From Limnobacter humi (GTDB taxonomy: Bacteria; Pseudomonadota; Gammaproteobacteria; Burkholderiales; Burkholderiaceae_B), in NCBI RefSeq assembly GCF_024518835.1, contig NZ_JANIGO010000001.1, forward strand, positions 558,001 through 622,000: a DNA stretch of 64,000 bases, written 5' to 3'. The translations under genes and the position numbers were made by a program. The notes beneath the pieces were generated by a model. It saw nothing but the letters and a program-made list of their open reading frames with translations. It did no database searches and was not told where the DNA came from. Shown here in pieces: positions 21,912 to 31,471 of this stretch (positions are counted from its first letter, which is position 1; every line of letters begins with the position of its first letter).

Positions 21912-22294
21912 TATGTTGTCCATCCCAAAATCACGTCGTAAAACAACCACTCGAGCGTTTTATCGACTGCAAGCAAATAAATGGCCATGATGAGCACGAA
22001 GCCAAACACCACGGCGGTCATCTGCATGCCTTCCTTGCGCGTGGGCCACACCACACGCTTGGCTTCATTGACGGCGTCTTTGGCAAATGCCGCAAACTGC
22101 TTGCCGGTTTGAGACACCAAAAAACAGGCCACAGCAAGACCAACACCCAACACCACCACGCCCAATCGGACGAAAAAGTCTTGCGTGGATAAAACTTGAT
22201 AGGCCACCGCACCACCAATCGCGAGGACGATGGACAAGCCCAGCAAAGCTTTGTCTTTGCCGGTAGAGACCGTTTGGATGTCGTTTTGCGCCAT
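21911..22294 (-). CDS. secE: Preprotein translocase subunit SecE
   Basis: SecE is an essential part of the SecYEG protein channel in the inner membrane. The ATG at 22294 gives 127 aa, the same as E. coli SecE, starting [20 protein letters not shown]. Two N-terminal membrane helices, the amphipathic [18 protein letters not shown] helix (family signature EXXKVXWPXR) and a final membrane helix are seen. It partners nusG as in most proteobacteria. Confidence 0.95.
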   Translation of the reverse strand: MAQNDIQTVSTGKDKALLGLSIVLAIGGAVAYQVLSTQDFFVRLGVVVLGVGLAVACFLVSQTGKQFAAFAKDAVNEAKRVVWPTRKEGMQMTAVVFGFVLIMAIYLLAVDKTLEWLFYDVILGWTT

Positions 22295-22311
22295 GTTCTT
22301 AAAATGTAAGC

Positions 22312-22335
22312 CGCCGCTGATGTTATTCAGCGGCG
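22312..22335 (-). promoter_or_regulatory. Hairpin between tRNA-Trp and secE
   Basis: A perfect 9-bp stem CGCCGCTGA/TCAGCGGCG with a 6-nt loop lies 17 nt after the tRNA-Trp 3' end. A U-rich stretch (ACATTTTAAG) follows only weakly. It is likely a processing or partial termination signal between the tRNA and the secE mRNA. Confidence 0.5.
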
Positions 22336-22351
22336 ACACTCCTACCAAATT

Positions 22352-22427
22352 TGGCAGGGCAAGAGGGAATCGAACCCCCAACCTTCGGTTTTGGAGACCG
22401 ACGCTCTGCCAGTTGAGCTATTGCCCT
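22352..22427 (-). tRNA. tRNA-Trp (CCA)
   Basis: This is a 76-nt tRNA with encoded CCA. The acceptor AGGGCAA pairs with TTGCCCT, discriminator G; the anticodon loop is CTCCAAA with anticodon CCA; the T-loop is GTTCGATTC. It lies 7 nt after the tuf stop and before secE, so it is released by processing of a mixed tuf-tRNA-secE transcript. Confidence 0.97.
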
Positions 22428-22434
22428 AAAGAGA

Positions 22435-23625
22435 TTACTTCGTAATCTTGGCAACCACGCCGGCGCCCACTGTGCGGCCGCCTTCACGGATCGCAAAGCG
22501 CAGACCTTCTTCCATCGCGATCGGGGCAATCAGCTCCACGTTGATGGACACGTTGTCACCTGGCAACACCATCTCTTTGTCAGCTGGCAGGCTGATCGAG
22601 CCAGTCACGTCCGTTGTACGGAAGTAGAACTGGGGACGGTAGTTGTTGAAGAATGGTGTGTGACGACCGCCTTCTTCCTTGGACAGCACATACACCTCAG
22701 CGGTGAAGCCTGTGTGTGGCTTGATTGAACCGGGCTTGCACAGCACTTGGCCACGCTCCACTTCTTCACGCTTGGTACCGCGCAGCAGTACACCCACGTT
22801 GTCGCCCGCTTGACCTTGGTCCAGCAGCTTGCGGAACATTTCCACACCAGTACAAGTGGTCTTGACCGTGTCTTTGATACCCACGATTTCGATTTCTTCG
22901 CCAACCTTCACAACGCCACGCTCGATACGGCCTGTTACCACGGTACCGCGACCGGAGATGGAGAACACGTCTTCGATGGGCATCAGGAATGCGCCGTCCA
23001 CCGCACGCTCGGGCGTGGGGATGTAGCTATCCAGGGCTGCGGCCAGGGCCTTGATGGCACCTTCGCCCAGCTCGCCCGCGTCGCCTTCCAGGGCCAGCTT
23101 GGCCGAACCCTTGATAATGGGCACGTCGTCGCCTGGGAAGTCATAGGAAGACAGCAATTCGCGCACTTCCATTTCAACCAGTTCCAGCAGCTCGGCGTCG
23201 TCCACCATGTCGCACTTGTTCAGGAACACGATGATGTAAGGAACACCCACCTGGCGGGCCAGCAGGATGTGCTCACGAGTCTGGGGCATGGGGCCGTCAG
23301 CGGCCGAGCACACCAGAATCGCGCCGTCCATCTGCGCTGCACCAGTAATCATGTTCTTTACATAGTCAGCGTGACCTGGACAGTCCACGTGGGCGTAGTG
23401 ACGTGTTTCTGTCTCGTACTCAACGTGTGCTGTGTTGATGGTAATACCACGGGCCTTTTCTTCAGGAGCCGCATCAATCTGGTCGTAACCCTTGGCTTCA
23501 CCACCAATCAGGCGCGCCAACACCGTTGTGATCGCCGCTGTCAGTGTCGTCTTGCCATGGTCCACGTGACCAATCGTTCCAACGTTTACGTGCGGCTTCT
23601 TACGCTCAAACTTTTCTTTTGCCAT
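22435..23625 (-). CDS. tuf: Elongation factor Tu (copy 2, tRNA-linked)
   Basis: This is the second EF-Tu gene, 396 aa, with the same GTPase motifs as copy 1 ([20 protein letters not shown]). The ATG at 23625 with GAGG 5 nt upstream is the true start; the reading frame extends upstream without family sequence. It lies in the tRNA-Thr-tuf-tRNA-Trp cluster. Coding sequence and stop appear identical to 5909-7099 while the flanks differ at the very next base on both sides, which suggests gene conversion. Confidence 0.98.
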   Translation of the reverse strand: MAKEKFERKKPHVNVGTIGHVDHGKTTLTAAITTVLARLIGGEAKGYDQIDAAPEEKARGITINTAHVEYETETRHYAHVDCPGHADYVKNMITGAAQMDGAILVCSAADGPMPQTREHILLARQVGVPYIIVFLNKCDMVDDAELLELVEMEVRELLSSYDFPGDDVPIIKGSAKLALEGDAGELGEGAIKALAAALDSYIPTPERAVDGAFLMPIEDVFSISGRGTVVTGRIERGVVKVGEEIEIVGIKDTVKTTCTGVEMFRKLLDQGQAGDNVGVLLRGTKREEVERGQVLCKPGSIKPHTGFTAEVYVLSKEEGGRHTPFFNNYRPQFYFRTTDVTGSISLPADKEMVLPGDNVSINVELIAPIAMEEGLRFAIREGGRTVGAGVVAKITK

Positions 23626-23679
23626 GACGACCTCGATGCAAGCACCCAAAGCGGCGAGTGCGGAGTGTTAACAATAACT

Positions 23680-23754
<75 letters not shown>

Positions 23755-23771
23755 AACTATCTTTAAAAGCC

Positions 23772-23845
23772 TGGAGCGGGTGAAGGGAATCGAACCCTCG
23801 TCTTAAGCTTGGAAGGCTTCAGCTCTACCATTGAGCTACACCCGC
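23772..23845 (-). tRNA. tRNA-Gly (TCC)
   Basis: This is a 74-nt tRNA with CCA encoded. The acceptor GCGGGTG pairs with CACCCGC (loop strand orientation minus), discriminator T; the anticodon loop CTTCCAA gives anticodon TCC; the T-loop is GTTCGATTC. It sits between tRNA-Tyr and tRNA-Thr in one transcript. Confidence 0.97.
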
Positions 23846-23894
23846 ACACCTTGCACAACCCGAAGGCCGCGCTCGGTTAAACTGCTTGAATTCT

Positions 23895-23980
23895 TGGTGG
23901 AGAGAGCTGGATTCGAACCAGCGTAGGCGTACGCCAACAGATTTACAGTCTGCCCCCTTTAGCCACTCGGGCATCTCTCC
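23895..23980 (-). tRNA. tRNA-Tyr (GTA)
   Basis: This is an 86-nt class II tRNA with a long variable arm (GGCGTACGCC) and encoded CCA. The acceptor is GGAGAGA/TCTCTCC, the anticodon stem-loop GACTGTAAATC has anticodon GTA, and the T-arm is GCTGGTTCGAATCCAGC. It is the first gene after the predicted promoter at 23996-24024. Confidence 0.97.
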
Positions 23981-23995
23981 AAAAGAGAACCCCGG

Positions 23996-24024
23996 ATTAT
24001 GTCTTTAATTTTGAGTACCGTCAA
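23996..24024 (-). promoter_or_regulatory. Predicted promoter of the tRNA-tuf-secE-nusG-rpl cluster
   Basis: On the minus strand there is a -35 TTGACG (24019-24024, 5/6), a 17-nt spacer and a -10 CATAAT (23996-24001, 5/6), followed by a G/C-rich discriminator (CCGGGG). GC-rich discriminators are typical of stable-RNA promoters under ppGpp control. The start would be near 23989, about 9 nt before mature tRNA-Tyr. Confidence 0.7.
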
Positions 24025-24029
24025 GCCTT

Positions 24030-25259
24030 ATGCCCCGCTTTCTACCGCCTTTCCGTCTTTTTTGTATTTTGGTTTTGGGTTTTTCCAGCGGGTTGCCGCT
24101 GGCGCTGACCGGCAGCACATTGCAGGCCTGGCTAACCGTCGAAGGCGTGGACATCAAAACCATTGGTTTGTACGCGGTGGTGGGATTCCCCTACACCTAC
24201 AAATTTATTTGGTCACCTCTGCTGGATTACATCAACCCACAGATGTTTGACCAGCGGCGCGGCTGGATAGTCTGGATGCAACTGGCTTGCGCCGGCCTCG
24301 TGGCTGCCCTGGCTTTTGTGGACGCCCATTCAGCTTGGACTGTGGCTGCTGTGGCTGTGGCCATTGCATTTTGCTCGGCCACACAGGACATGGCCATTGA
24401 TGCCTACCGAACCGATGTATTGCCCGCCGAGGAACGTGGCTTGGGTGCGGCTTACTATGTGACTGGCTACCGCGTGGCCATGTTGGTGTCGGGTGGGTTG
24501 GCTCTGATTTTGGCTGGAGAGTGGCTGGGATGGCGTGGCACCTACCTGATGATGGCTGCACTGATGGCGCTGTGCGCAGTACTCTCGGCGTTCAGCCCGA
24601 GCCTGAACACCACAGACGACGATAAACCCGCCAAGAAAGCTTTACTGGACATCGTGAAGCAGTCGGCCCGCGACTTTTTGCGAAAGGACGCCGCCTGGGG
24701 AGTGCTGCTACTGATCGTGCTCTACAAAATTGGGGATGCATTTGCGGGCTCGCTGACCACCGCGTTTTTGCTCAAGGGTTTGGGATTCACGCTCACCGAG
24801 GTGGGGGTCGTCAATAAAACGGTCAGCTTGATTGCAACCTTGCTGGGCGCCTTTCTGGGCGGGCATCTGATGAAGCGCCTGGGGCTTTACCAGTCACTGA
24901 TGTTGTTTGGGATTGCTCAGGCTTTGTCGAACCTGACGTTCTGGGGCCTGTCGGTAACCCCGCCATCCATTGAAACCATGGGTGTGGCGGTTTTTATCGA
25001 GAACCTGTGCGGCGGCATGGGCACTGCAGCCTTTGTGGCGCTGCTGACCAGCCTGTGTACCCGGGAATTTTCGGCAACGCAATATGCACTGCTGTCGTCG
25101 TTGGCGGCCGTGGGCCGCGTTTACTTGAGCGCACCGGCGGGTTATGTGGTGGCCAGCTTTGGATGGAGTACGTTTTTCGTCCTGTCTACCGTGGCGGCAG
25201 TACCAGGCTTACTGGCCCTGTTTTTCCTTCGTGCGAGCCTCCAAAAACTGGCGCGGTGA
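24030..25259 (+). CDS. ampG: AmpG-like MFS permease (muropeptide transporter family)
   Basis: This is a 409-aa major facilitator protein with about 12 membrane segments. The N-terminus with FSSGLPLALTGSTLQAWL, then GFPYTYKFIWSPLLDY and CSATQDMAIDAYRTDVL, matches the AmpG/acetyl-CoA transporter branch of MFS. AmpG imports anhydromuropeptides for cell-wall recycling. E. coli AmpG is longer (491 aa), so the substrate is inferred. The 3' end overlaps the convergent AraC-type gene by 51 bp. No clear Shine-Dalgarno is seen at this ATG. Confidence 0.8.
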   Translation: MPRFLPPFRLFCILVLGFSSGLPLALTGSTLQAWLTVEGVDIKTIGLYAVVGFPYTYKFIWSPLLDYINPQMFDQRRGWIVWMQLACAGLVAALAFVDAHSAWTVAAVAVAIAFCSATQDMAIDAYRTDVLPAEERGLGAAYYVTGYRVAMLVSGGLALILAGEWLGWRGTYLMMAALMALCAVLSAFSPSLNTTDDDKPAKKALLDIVKQSARDFLRKDAAWGVLLLIVLYKIGDAFAGSLTTAFLLKGLGFTLTEVGVVNKTVSLIATLLGAFLGGHLMKRLGLYQSLMLFGIAQALSNLTFWGLSVTPPSIETMGVAVFIENLCGGMGTAAFVALLTSLCTREFSATQYALLSSLAAVGRVYLSAPAGYVVASFGWSTFFVLSTVAAVPGLLALFFLRASLQKLAR

Positions 25260-26243
25260 GCAATTGCGCCATTTTTGAAATGCGTGGATAAAGGCCGAGG
25301 TGGATGCATAGCCCAGACGGGCCGACACTTCAGATACGCTTAGACCAGTGGACAGGAGCAGCTCTTCGGCCATGGTTTGCCGAACTTCGGCCAGCAGATC
25401 CCGAAATGTGGTGCCCTCATCGGCCAGCCGCCTGCGCAGCGTGCGCTCGGTCATGAAATGATCACTGGCAATTTGAGCCAGGCTCGGGGAACTGGCGATG
25501 TTGGCCAGCAGCTTGTTGCGAATCCAAGCCGAGGTGCCACCGCGCTGCTTGCGAAGGGACAGCAATTGTTGCATTTGCCCTTCATACAACGCAGCACTGG
25601 CGTGACTGCCTTTGGGCAGGGCAATGTCCATGGTCGACACATCAAATGCGACGCGCGAAACAGGGGCACCAAACGTTGGTACACGACCAAAGATGGCTTC
25701 GTAACGCCCCAGCTCACAGCTGGGCTGGTGCGCAAACTCGACCAGCTTCAATGGCATGGCCACACCAAACAATTCGCGTTGTATGACTTGCACAGCCGAT
25801 GCGTCGCGCTCAATCACAAATGTACGAATGGCCGGCGGCAGACCATCGGCCCGCAGGGTGATGGCAGCCAAATCTTTTTCTTCAACAAACTCGATGCTGG
25901 AGAAGGCGTAGGTGAGATCCAGATAACGCAAACCCAAGTGGACTGCATCCCGAAACTTCGGACTGGTGATGAGCGCGTAACCCCAAATACCAAAGGTGGT
26001 AAGGTGGTATTCCAGGCCGGCCATCAACCCCAAACCCGATGTACCAGACTGCAAACGAACGAGATTGTGAATGACCTGCAGTTCTTGCTCGGGCGTGATC
26101 TCGAGGTGGGGGTCCTGCAACTGGGCCGGTGAAATGGCAGAGCCCGTGAGCAGCGCACTCAGCGGCGTTCCCAAGCGGGTGCCCAGCGTACACAGAATGT
26201 TCACGCTGACGACAGTACGACGAGCTTTGGTCGACTGATTCAT
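25209..26243 (-). CDS. AraC-family transcriptional regulator (OruR/ToxR-like N-domain)
   Basis: The 344-aa product has an N-terminal ligand-type domain (about residues 20-200, arabinose-binding-like region of the OruR/ArgR subgroup). It also has a C-terminal double HTH with SLAQIASDHFMTERTLRRRL and GLSVSEVSARLGYASTSAFI followed by FQKWRNCSPRQF, the AraC signature (about 245-335). It is transcribed away from an alpha/beta hydrolase-SDR pair across a ~170-bp gap, so those genes are its likely targets. The inducer is unknown. Confidence 0.88.
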   Translation of the reverse strand: MNQSTKARRTVVSVNILCTLGTRLGTPLSALLTGSAISPAQLQDPHLEITPEQELQVIHNLVRLQSGTSGLGLMAGLEYHLTTFGIWGYALITSPKFRDAVHLGLRYLDLTYAFSSIEFVEEKDLAAITLRADGLPPAIRTFVIERDASAVQVIQRELFGVAMPLKLVEFAHQPSCELGRYEAIFGRVPTFGAPVSRVAFDVSTMDIALPKGSHASAALYEGQMQQLLSLRKQRGGTSAWIRNKLLANIASSPSLAQIASDHFMTERTLRRRLADEGTTFRDLLAEVRQTMAEELLLSTGLSVSEVSARLGYASTSAFIHAFQKWRNCSPRQFLEARTKEKQGQ

Positions 26244-26412
26244 GCAGGCTGGCTCAAGAGGTTTGTCGGCATGGGCATCCGGATGTCCGGAAATGTCAAT
26301 TGTGAAACCATTCTAGCGAAGAATTTCTAGAACGTCTCCTCCTACACTGAACTTGGCACATTTGTTCAATAATAGTTTTGCCGCAAACCCCAAAAAATAT
26401 CCGGAGACACTA
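26244..26412. promoter_or_regulatory. Divergent control region of AraC-type regulator and hydrolase operon
   Basis: This 169-bp AT-richer region has no gene of its own. It contains small palindromes (CATCCGGATG at about 26277-26286, and TTCTAG...CTAGAA at about 26311-26332) that could be operators. No full -35/-10 pair stood out on either strand. A GGAG lies 6 nt before the TTG chosen as hydrolase start. Confidence 0.45.
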
Positions 26413-27327
26413 TTGAAAGCGCTGCTGAATGATTTTGGCCTGATGGGCCCCAGTTTTGACGAGCTGAAACGACGTCACGCACTGCCCAGTTCACGCTGGG
26501 TGAAATGCATGGGTGTCGATGTCCATGTGAGCATCGAGGGTAGCGGGCCCGATGTGGTGATGGTGCATGGTTTTGCCGCCCACCTGCGAACATGGGATGA
26601 CGTGGCCGCTGTGTTGGTGAAACAGTACCGGGTGATCCGGTTCGATCTGCCACCGTTTGGATTGACTGGCCCATTGCTGGATGCGCAGGGCGAGCCCCGC
26701 AAACTGGATGTGGCTTTTTATCAGGAATTTGTCGACACGCTGCTGGACACGCTGGAGATCCGCAAGTGCGTGATGATCGGCAATTCATTCGGCGGATTTT
26801 TAAGTTGGGACCAGGCGCAACGGCATCCTGAGCGCGTTCGCGGCGCTGTCTTGAGTGACGCAGTGGCGTACCAGCAACCCCTGCCGATTTACATTCAACT
26901 GTTCACCATCAAGCCGATTGCCTGGTTGACCAAACACACCATCCCTGGCTTTTTGCTGCGCATGGCCATCTCGGATGTCTACGGGGACAAAAGCAAAATT
27001 AAACCGGGTGTACTGGCCCGGTATCTGGATTTGTTCATGTACAAACCAAACCGTAGCGCTGTGGGCAAGATGGTTGGCGTGTTTACGGATGGGGAGCTGG
27101 GTGCTGATCGCCTGCCGAGTATTCAATGCAAGACACTGATTATTTGGGGCAGCGACGACCGCTGGGTAAAACCCGCCATGGGCGAGCAGATGCACAACGA
27201 CATTCCCGGCTCGGAATTGAAGATGTACCGAGGCGTGGGCCATATTCCCATGGAAGAAATGCCGGAACGTTTTGCCCAGGACTGCGTGGCGTTTATTGAA
27301 TCTCTGTCGATGGAAACCGTGTCATGA
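26413..27327 (+). CDS. Alpha/beta hydrolase
   Basis: This is a 304-aa hydrolase of the esterase/haloalkane dehalogenase-like fold. The oxyanion HG motif is in MVHGFAAHLRTWD (~50). The nucleophile elbow GNSFGG puts the Ser at ~125, the acid is in GSDDRWV (~248) and the His in GVGHIPMEEMPE (~277), so the triad is complete. Start TTG at 26413 is chosen for its GGAG at 6-nt spacing; an in-frame TTG at 26353 would add 20 residues. It overlaps the SDR gene by ATGA. The substrate is unknown. Confidence 0.87.
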   Translation: MKALLNDFGLMGPSFDELKRRHALPSSRWVKCMGVDVHVSIEGSGPDVVMVHGFAAHLRTWDDVAAVLVKQYRVIRFDLPPFGLTGPLLDAQGEPRKLDVAFYQEFVDTLLDTLEIRKCVMIGNSFGGFLSWDQAQRHPERVRGAVLSDAVAYQQPLPIYIQLFTIKPIAWLTKHTIPGFLLRMAISDVYGDKSKIKPGVLARYLDLFMYKPNRSAVGKMVGVFTDGELGADRLPSIQCKTLIIWGSDDRWVKPAMGEQMHNDIPGSELKMYRGVGHIPMEEMPERFAQDCVAFIESLSMETVS

Positions 27328-28154
27328 AAAACAAAGTGGTGTTCATTACCGGTGGCGCCCGAGGCCTGGGCGCAGGCTTGGCACAGCGGGTGGTGACATC
27401 CGGCGGGAAAGCGTTCATTGTAGACCTCAGCGAGAAAGCCGTGTTTGCGCAGATTGAAAGCCTCGGTAGTAACGCGGCGGGTTGCGTGGCCGACGTGACC
27501 AAACTGGGCGATTTGGAGCTTGCACTGGAGGCCTGTGCAACCCGCTTCGGCAAAGTGGATGTCTTGGTTGCCAATGCGGGCATTCTGAAAATGGGTTCGA
27601 TTGAGAACATGGACCCTGCCGACTTCGATGCCGTCATGAAGGTCAACGTGACTGGCGTGTTCAACACGATTCGCGCTGGCATTCCGCACCTGCGAGACTC
27701 CCAAGGTTATTTACAGGTGGTGTCGTCTCTGGCAGCGGCCATTCACACACCGCTGATGGGCCACTATGCAGCCTCCAAAGCAGCGGTGGAAGCGTTGGCT
27801 GATGTGGCCCGACAGGAGCTGTCACTGGACGGCGTGGATGTGGGTTGTGTACACCCCACCTTCACCAACACGGCGATGATTCAAGAGACGAACGCGGGCG
27901 TGCTGTGGGGTGGACACAAGGGCGCATTTGCAGCCGTTGAGCCAGCCGAAGTGATTGATGCAATGTTCAAGGGCATTCAAAAGCGGCAACGAAAAATCAT
28001 TGCACCCAAGCAGATTACGCCGTTGATATTGGCACCCGGTTTGTTCCATTGGGTGGCAGAACGGATTAGTCGCCTACAGGGCTCAGATGAAGCCCTGAAA
28101 AAATTTCAGCGAGAAGAACGTAAGAGCCGGAAAGGCAGAAAGCAGCCCGCATGA
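27324..28154 (+). CDS. SDR-family NAD(P)-dependent oxidoreductase
   Basis: This is a 276-aa classical short-chain dehydrogenase. The cofactor motif TGGARGLG is at residues 9-16, NAG (84-86 region, LVANAG) follows, catalytic Ser is at ~134-135 and Tyr148-x3-Lys152 is in HYAASK. The Asp at the end of beta-2 (IVDLSE) suggests NAD(H) preference. The start overlaps the hydrolase stop by ATGA, so they are coupled and probably act on one pathway. The C-terminus is basic (ERKSRKGRK). Substrate not known. Confidence 0.9.
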   Translation: MKNKVVFITGGARGLGAGLAQRVVTSGGKAFIVDLSEKAVFAQIESLGSNAAGCVADVTKLGDLELALEACATRFGKVDVLVANAGILKMGSIENMDPADFDAVMKVNVTGVFNTIRAGIPHLRDSQGYLQVVSSLAAAIHTPLMGHYAASKAAVEALADVARQELSLDGVDVGCVHPTFTNTAMIQETNAGVLWGGHKGAFAAVEPAEVIDAMFKGIQKRQRKIIAPKQITPLILAPGLFHWVAERISRLQGSDEALKKFQREERKSRKGRKQPA

Positions 28155-28184
28155 AGAAAATCAGGCTCATCGAATGAGCCTGAT
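28155..28184. terminator. Convergent terminator between the SDR gene and glmS
   Basis: A perfect 11-bp stem ATCAGGCTCAT/ATGAGCCTGAT with loop CGA (28160-28184) is present. On the minus strand it is followed by TTTCTTC, so it best serves glmS; it may act in both directions. It shares its GGCTCA/TGAGCC core with four other palindromes in this window. Confidence 0.75.
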
Positions 28185-28190
28185 CTGAAT

Positions 28191-30032
28191 TTATTCCACT
28201 GTTACACTCTTGGCTAGATTACGCGGCTTGTCCACATCAGTACCCTTGACCAACGCCACGTGATAACTCAACAACTGCAAGGGCAGCACATGCAAAATGG
28301 GCGACAAATGTCCGGCATGGTCCAGCAGCTTGATGACGTGAACACCCTCGGAGGACTCGATTTGGCTGTCGCGATCAGCAAAAATGTACAGCTCACCACC
28401 CCGTGCACGCACCTCTTGCAAATTGGATTTTAGCTTTTCAATCAAGGTATCTTTGGGTGCAACTGCCACCACGGGCATGTCGGCATCCACCAGCGCCAAG
28501 GGACCATGCTTTAATTCACCTGCCGCATACGCTTCAGCATGAATGTAGCTGATCTCTTTGAGCTTGAGCGCACCTTCCATGGCGATGGGATAATGCACGC
28601 CTCGCCCCAAAAACAATGCGTGACGCTTCTCGGCGAAATGCGCGGCCAGTTGTTTGATGTGCGGCTCGAGCGCCAGGATGTTTTGCATCGCTGAGGGCAA
28701 GTGACGCAATTGGGCCAGCAGTGTTTTTTCTTGATCCACCGCCAGTTGACCGCGCAACTTGGCCATAACCAATGTGAACGTGAACAAAGCGGCCAGTTGG
28801 GTGGTGAAGGCTTTGGTCGAGGCCACGCCAATTTCAGGGCCCGCGCGGGTTAGGAATTTCAGATTGCTGGCGCGGATGAGTGCGGACTCCGGCACGTTAC
28901 AGATGGACAATGCATGCTCAACACCCATGTGCTTGGCATGCTCCAGCGCTGCCAGGGTATCGGCTGTTTCGCCCGACTGTGAAATGGTGATCACCAACGT
29001 GTGAGGAGCCAGTACGCTTTTGCGGTAGCGATATTCGCTGGCGATTTCAACCTGGGTGGGCACACCGGCGATGGACTCCAGCCAATATCGGGCTACAGCA
29101 CCAGCATGGTAGCTGGTGCCACAGGCCAGAATGAGTATGTTCTGGATACCGGGCAACACTTGTGCCGCATCCACACCAAACAATTCAGGCTTCACGGCCG
29201 ATGCATTGCTGACCATTTCCAGTGTGGCTGCAATGGCACCGGGTTGCTCGTACATTTCCTTTTGCATGTAATGCGCATAGGGGCCCAGTTCGACTGCATC
29301 GGCCGAAAGCTGGCTTTCGATGACCGCACGCTCAACCAATTGCCCCTGCGCATTGAACACACGCATGGACTGGTGAGTGAGTTCTACCACATCGTTTTCT
29401 TCGAGGTAGCTGATGAACTTGGTGTAAGCCACCAATGCAGAGGCGTCGGACGCCAAGAAATTCTCGCCCTGACCATGCCCCACCAACAATGGTGCACCGC
29501 GCTTGGCTGCAATGATGGTACCTGGCGAGTTGTCCGCAATCACGCCGATGGCAAATGCACCTTCCAACTGTGCCACCGTGGCCTGTACGGCCGCCAGCAA
29601 AGGCTTGCCGCTGACCAAGTGCTGGTGGGTCAGGTGTGCGATCACTTCAGTATCCGTATCGGACAGAAAGACATAACCTTGCGATGTCAATCGCTGCCGG
29701 ACTTCTTCATGGTTTTCAATGATGCCGTTGTGAACCACGGTCACGGTAACGCCCTGGCCTTCGCTGATGTGCGGGTGGGCATTGCGTTCGCTGGGTACAC
29801 CGTGCGTGGCCCAACGGGTGTGAGCGATGCCCACCCTGGCTTGCAAACCCTTTGCCGTGGTTTCCAATTCAGCCACGCGACCCACGCTGCGTGCCCGTTG
29901 AATGCGGTGGTCCACATCACCCTGCACGGCCAGGCCAGCGGAGTCGTAGCCTCGGTACTCCAGCTTTTTCAAGCCATCAATGAGCACAGGTACACAGTTG
30001 GTTTTGGAGAGCGCGCCGACGATGCCACACAT
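28191..30032 (-). CDS. glmS: Glutamine-fructose-6-phosphate aminotransferase (isomerising)
   Basis: GlmS makes glucosamine-6-phosphate from fructose-6-phosphate and glutamine, the first step to UDP-GlcNAc. The 613-aa protein starts MCGIVGAL, with Cys2 as the glutaminase nucleophile. It has the GATase-2 domain (1-240), then two SIS domains (~285-430 and ~460-600) with CGTSYHA and SQSGETADT, and ends in the usual ...AKSVTVE. E. coli GlmS is 609 aa. It lies 18 nt after glmU, forming a glmUS operon ended by a terminator. Confidence 0.98.
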   Translation of the reverse strand: MCGIVGALSKTNCVPVLIDGLKKLEYRGYDSAGLAVQGDVDHRIQRARSVGRVAELETTAKGLQARVGIAHTRWATHGVPSERNAHPHISEGQGVTVTVVHNGIIENHEEVRQRLTSQGYVFLSDTDTEVIAHLTHQHLVSGKPLLAAVQATVAQLEGAFAIGVIADNSPGTIIAAKRGAPLLVGHGQGENFLASDASALVAYTKFISYLEENDVVELTHQSMRVFNAQGQLVERAVIESQLSADAVELGPYAHYMQKEMYEQPGAIAATLEMVSNASAVKPELFGVDAAQVLPGIQNILILACGTSYHAGAVARYWLESIAGVPTQVEIASEYRYRKSVLAPHTLVITISQSGETADTLAALEHAKHMGVEHALSICNVPESALIRASNLKFLTRAGPEIGVASTKAFTTQLAALFTFTLVMAKLRGQLAVDQEKTLLAQLRHLPSAMQNILALEPHIKQLAAHFAEKRHALFLGRGVHYPIAMEGALKLKEISYIHAEAYAAGELKHGPLALVDADMPVVAVAPKDTLIEKLKSNLQEVRARGGELYIFADRDSQIESSEGVHVIKLLDHAGHLSPILHVLPLQLLSYHVALVKGTDVDKPRNLAKSVTVE

Positions 30033-30050
30033 GGTGATATTTCCTAACGT

Positions 30051-31442
30051 TTATTGGGGGGTGGAAGGCTTGGGGGCTTTGACTGGGCGCTTCCAGCCGT
30101 CGATGGTGACTTGTTTGGCTCGCGACACAGTGAGCGAGCCCTCGGGCGCGTCTTTGGTCAAGGTGGTGCCTGCGCCCAAGGTGGCACCGCGCTTGACTGT
30201 CACCGGTGCAACCAGCTGGGTGTCCGAACCGATGAAGACATCGTCTTCGATGATGGTGCGGTGTTTGTTGGCGCCGTCGTAATTGCAGGTGATGGTGCCT
30301 GCGCCCACATTGACCCGCTCACCGATGATGGCATCGCCAATGTAGGCCAGGTGATTGGCTTTGGAGGCTTTGGCAATCGTTGCATTTTTGACCTCCACAA
30401 AATTCCCGATGTGGACTTCGTCGGCCAATTGCGCCCCGGGGCGCAGGCGAGCATAAGGCCCGATGACGGCCTGGGCACCCACCGTGGCATCTTGCAAATG
30501 CGAGTACGCCTCAATGCGGGTACCTGCCCCAACACGAACATTGCTGAGCACGCAGTAGGGGCCGACACGGACACCTTCACCCAACTCCACCGTTCCTTCA
30601 AATACACAACCCACGTCGATAGACACATCGCCTGCGCAGGTCAGTTCACCCCGCACATCAACCCGGGCGGGATCGAGCAGTTGCACGCCCTGCGCCATCA
30701 GACCATCGGCCTGGTGCAATTGCCAAATTCGCTCAAGCTCGGCTTGTTGCTGACGCGAGTTCACGCCACTGACTTCCCAGGGGTAAACCGGTTGCGCAGT
30801 GTCAATGGGCACACCGTCCGCATGGGCCATGGCAATGATATCGGTGAGGTAGTATTCACCTTGGGCATTGTGGTTGTTCAAACGACTCACCCAGTGCTGC
30901 AGCAGCTCAGTTGGGCACGCCAAAATGCCAGTATTGATTTCCGTGATGGCGCGCTGGGCTTCCGTGGCGTCTTTTTGCTCCACAATCCCGACCACTTGGT
31001 TGCGAGTATTGCGAAGAATTCGGCCATAGCCGGTTGGATTGACCATGTGCAACGTCAGGAGGCCCACATGGCCTTGCTGCGCAGCCTGAATCAATGGTTG
31101 CAGGGAGTGCGCCTGAATGAGTGGCACATCGCCATACAGGATCAGGGTGACGGGGTGGTTGGCCAGTTGTTGAAGAGCGCACTGCACTGCATGCCCGGTG
31201 CCCAGCTGGTCTGCCTGCAATGCATACTGAAGCTCACTGAACGAGCCCAGGTGTTGCTCGACCGCGGCAGCACCATGCCCCACCACCACAACCAGGTGTG
31301 CCGGCGTTTGCGAGGTGCCCAAGTGGCGTGCGGTGCGAACCACCCGTTCGACCATGGATTGACCGGCCACTGCATGAAGCACCTTGGGCCGTGTCGATTT
31401 CATGCGCGTGCCTTTGCCGGCAGCAAGAATCAGTACATTCAT
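30051..31442 (-). CDS. glmU: Bifunctional UDP-GlcNAc pyrophosphorylase / GlcN-1-P acetyltransferase
   Basis: GlmU makes UDP-GlcNAc for peptidoglycan and LPS. The 463-aa product has the N-terminal nucleotidyltransferase motif [18 protein letters not shown] (6-23) and a C-terminal left-handed beta-helix with hexapeptide repeats, including [20 protein letters not shown] and [13 protein letters not shown] with the acetyltransferase residues. The length fits the family (456). It is followed by glmS. Confidence 0.98.
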   Translation of the reverse strand: MNVLILAAGKGTRMKSTRPKVLHAVAGQSMVERVVRTARHLGTSQTPAHLVVVVGHGAAAVEQHLGSFSELQYALQADQLGTGHAVQCALQQLANHPVTLILYGDVPLIQAHSLQPLIQAAQQGHVGLLTLHMVNPTGYGRILRNTRNQVVGIVEQKDATEAQRAITEINTGILACPTELLQHWVSRLNNHNAQGEYYLTDIIAMAHADGVPIDTAQPVYPWEVSGVNSRQQQAELERIWQLHQADGLMAQGVQLLDPARVDVRGELTCAGDVSIDVGCVFEGTVELGEGVRVGPYCVLSNVRVGAGTRIEAYSHLQDATVGAQAVIGPYARLRPGAQLADEVHIGNFVEVKNATIAKASKANHLAYIGDAIIGERVNVGAGTITCNYDGANKHRTIIEDDVFIGSDTQLVAPVTVKRGATLGAGTTLTKDAPEGSLTVSRAKQVTIDGWKRPVKAPKPSTPQ

Positions 31443-31471
31443 GAATGAATTGAATACATCAAAATACAGCG

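Noticed and set aside
26353-26375. Sigma54-like sequence TTGGCAC before the hydrolase
   Set aside because: The second element (GC at the right distance) is missing: the GG-N10-GC rule is not met.
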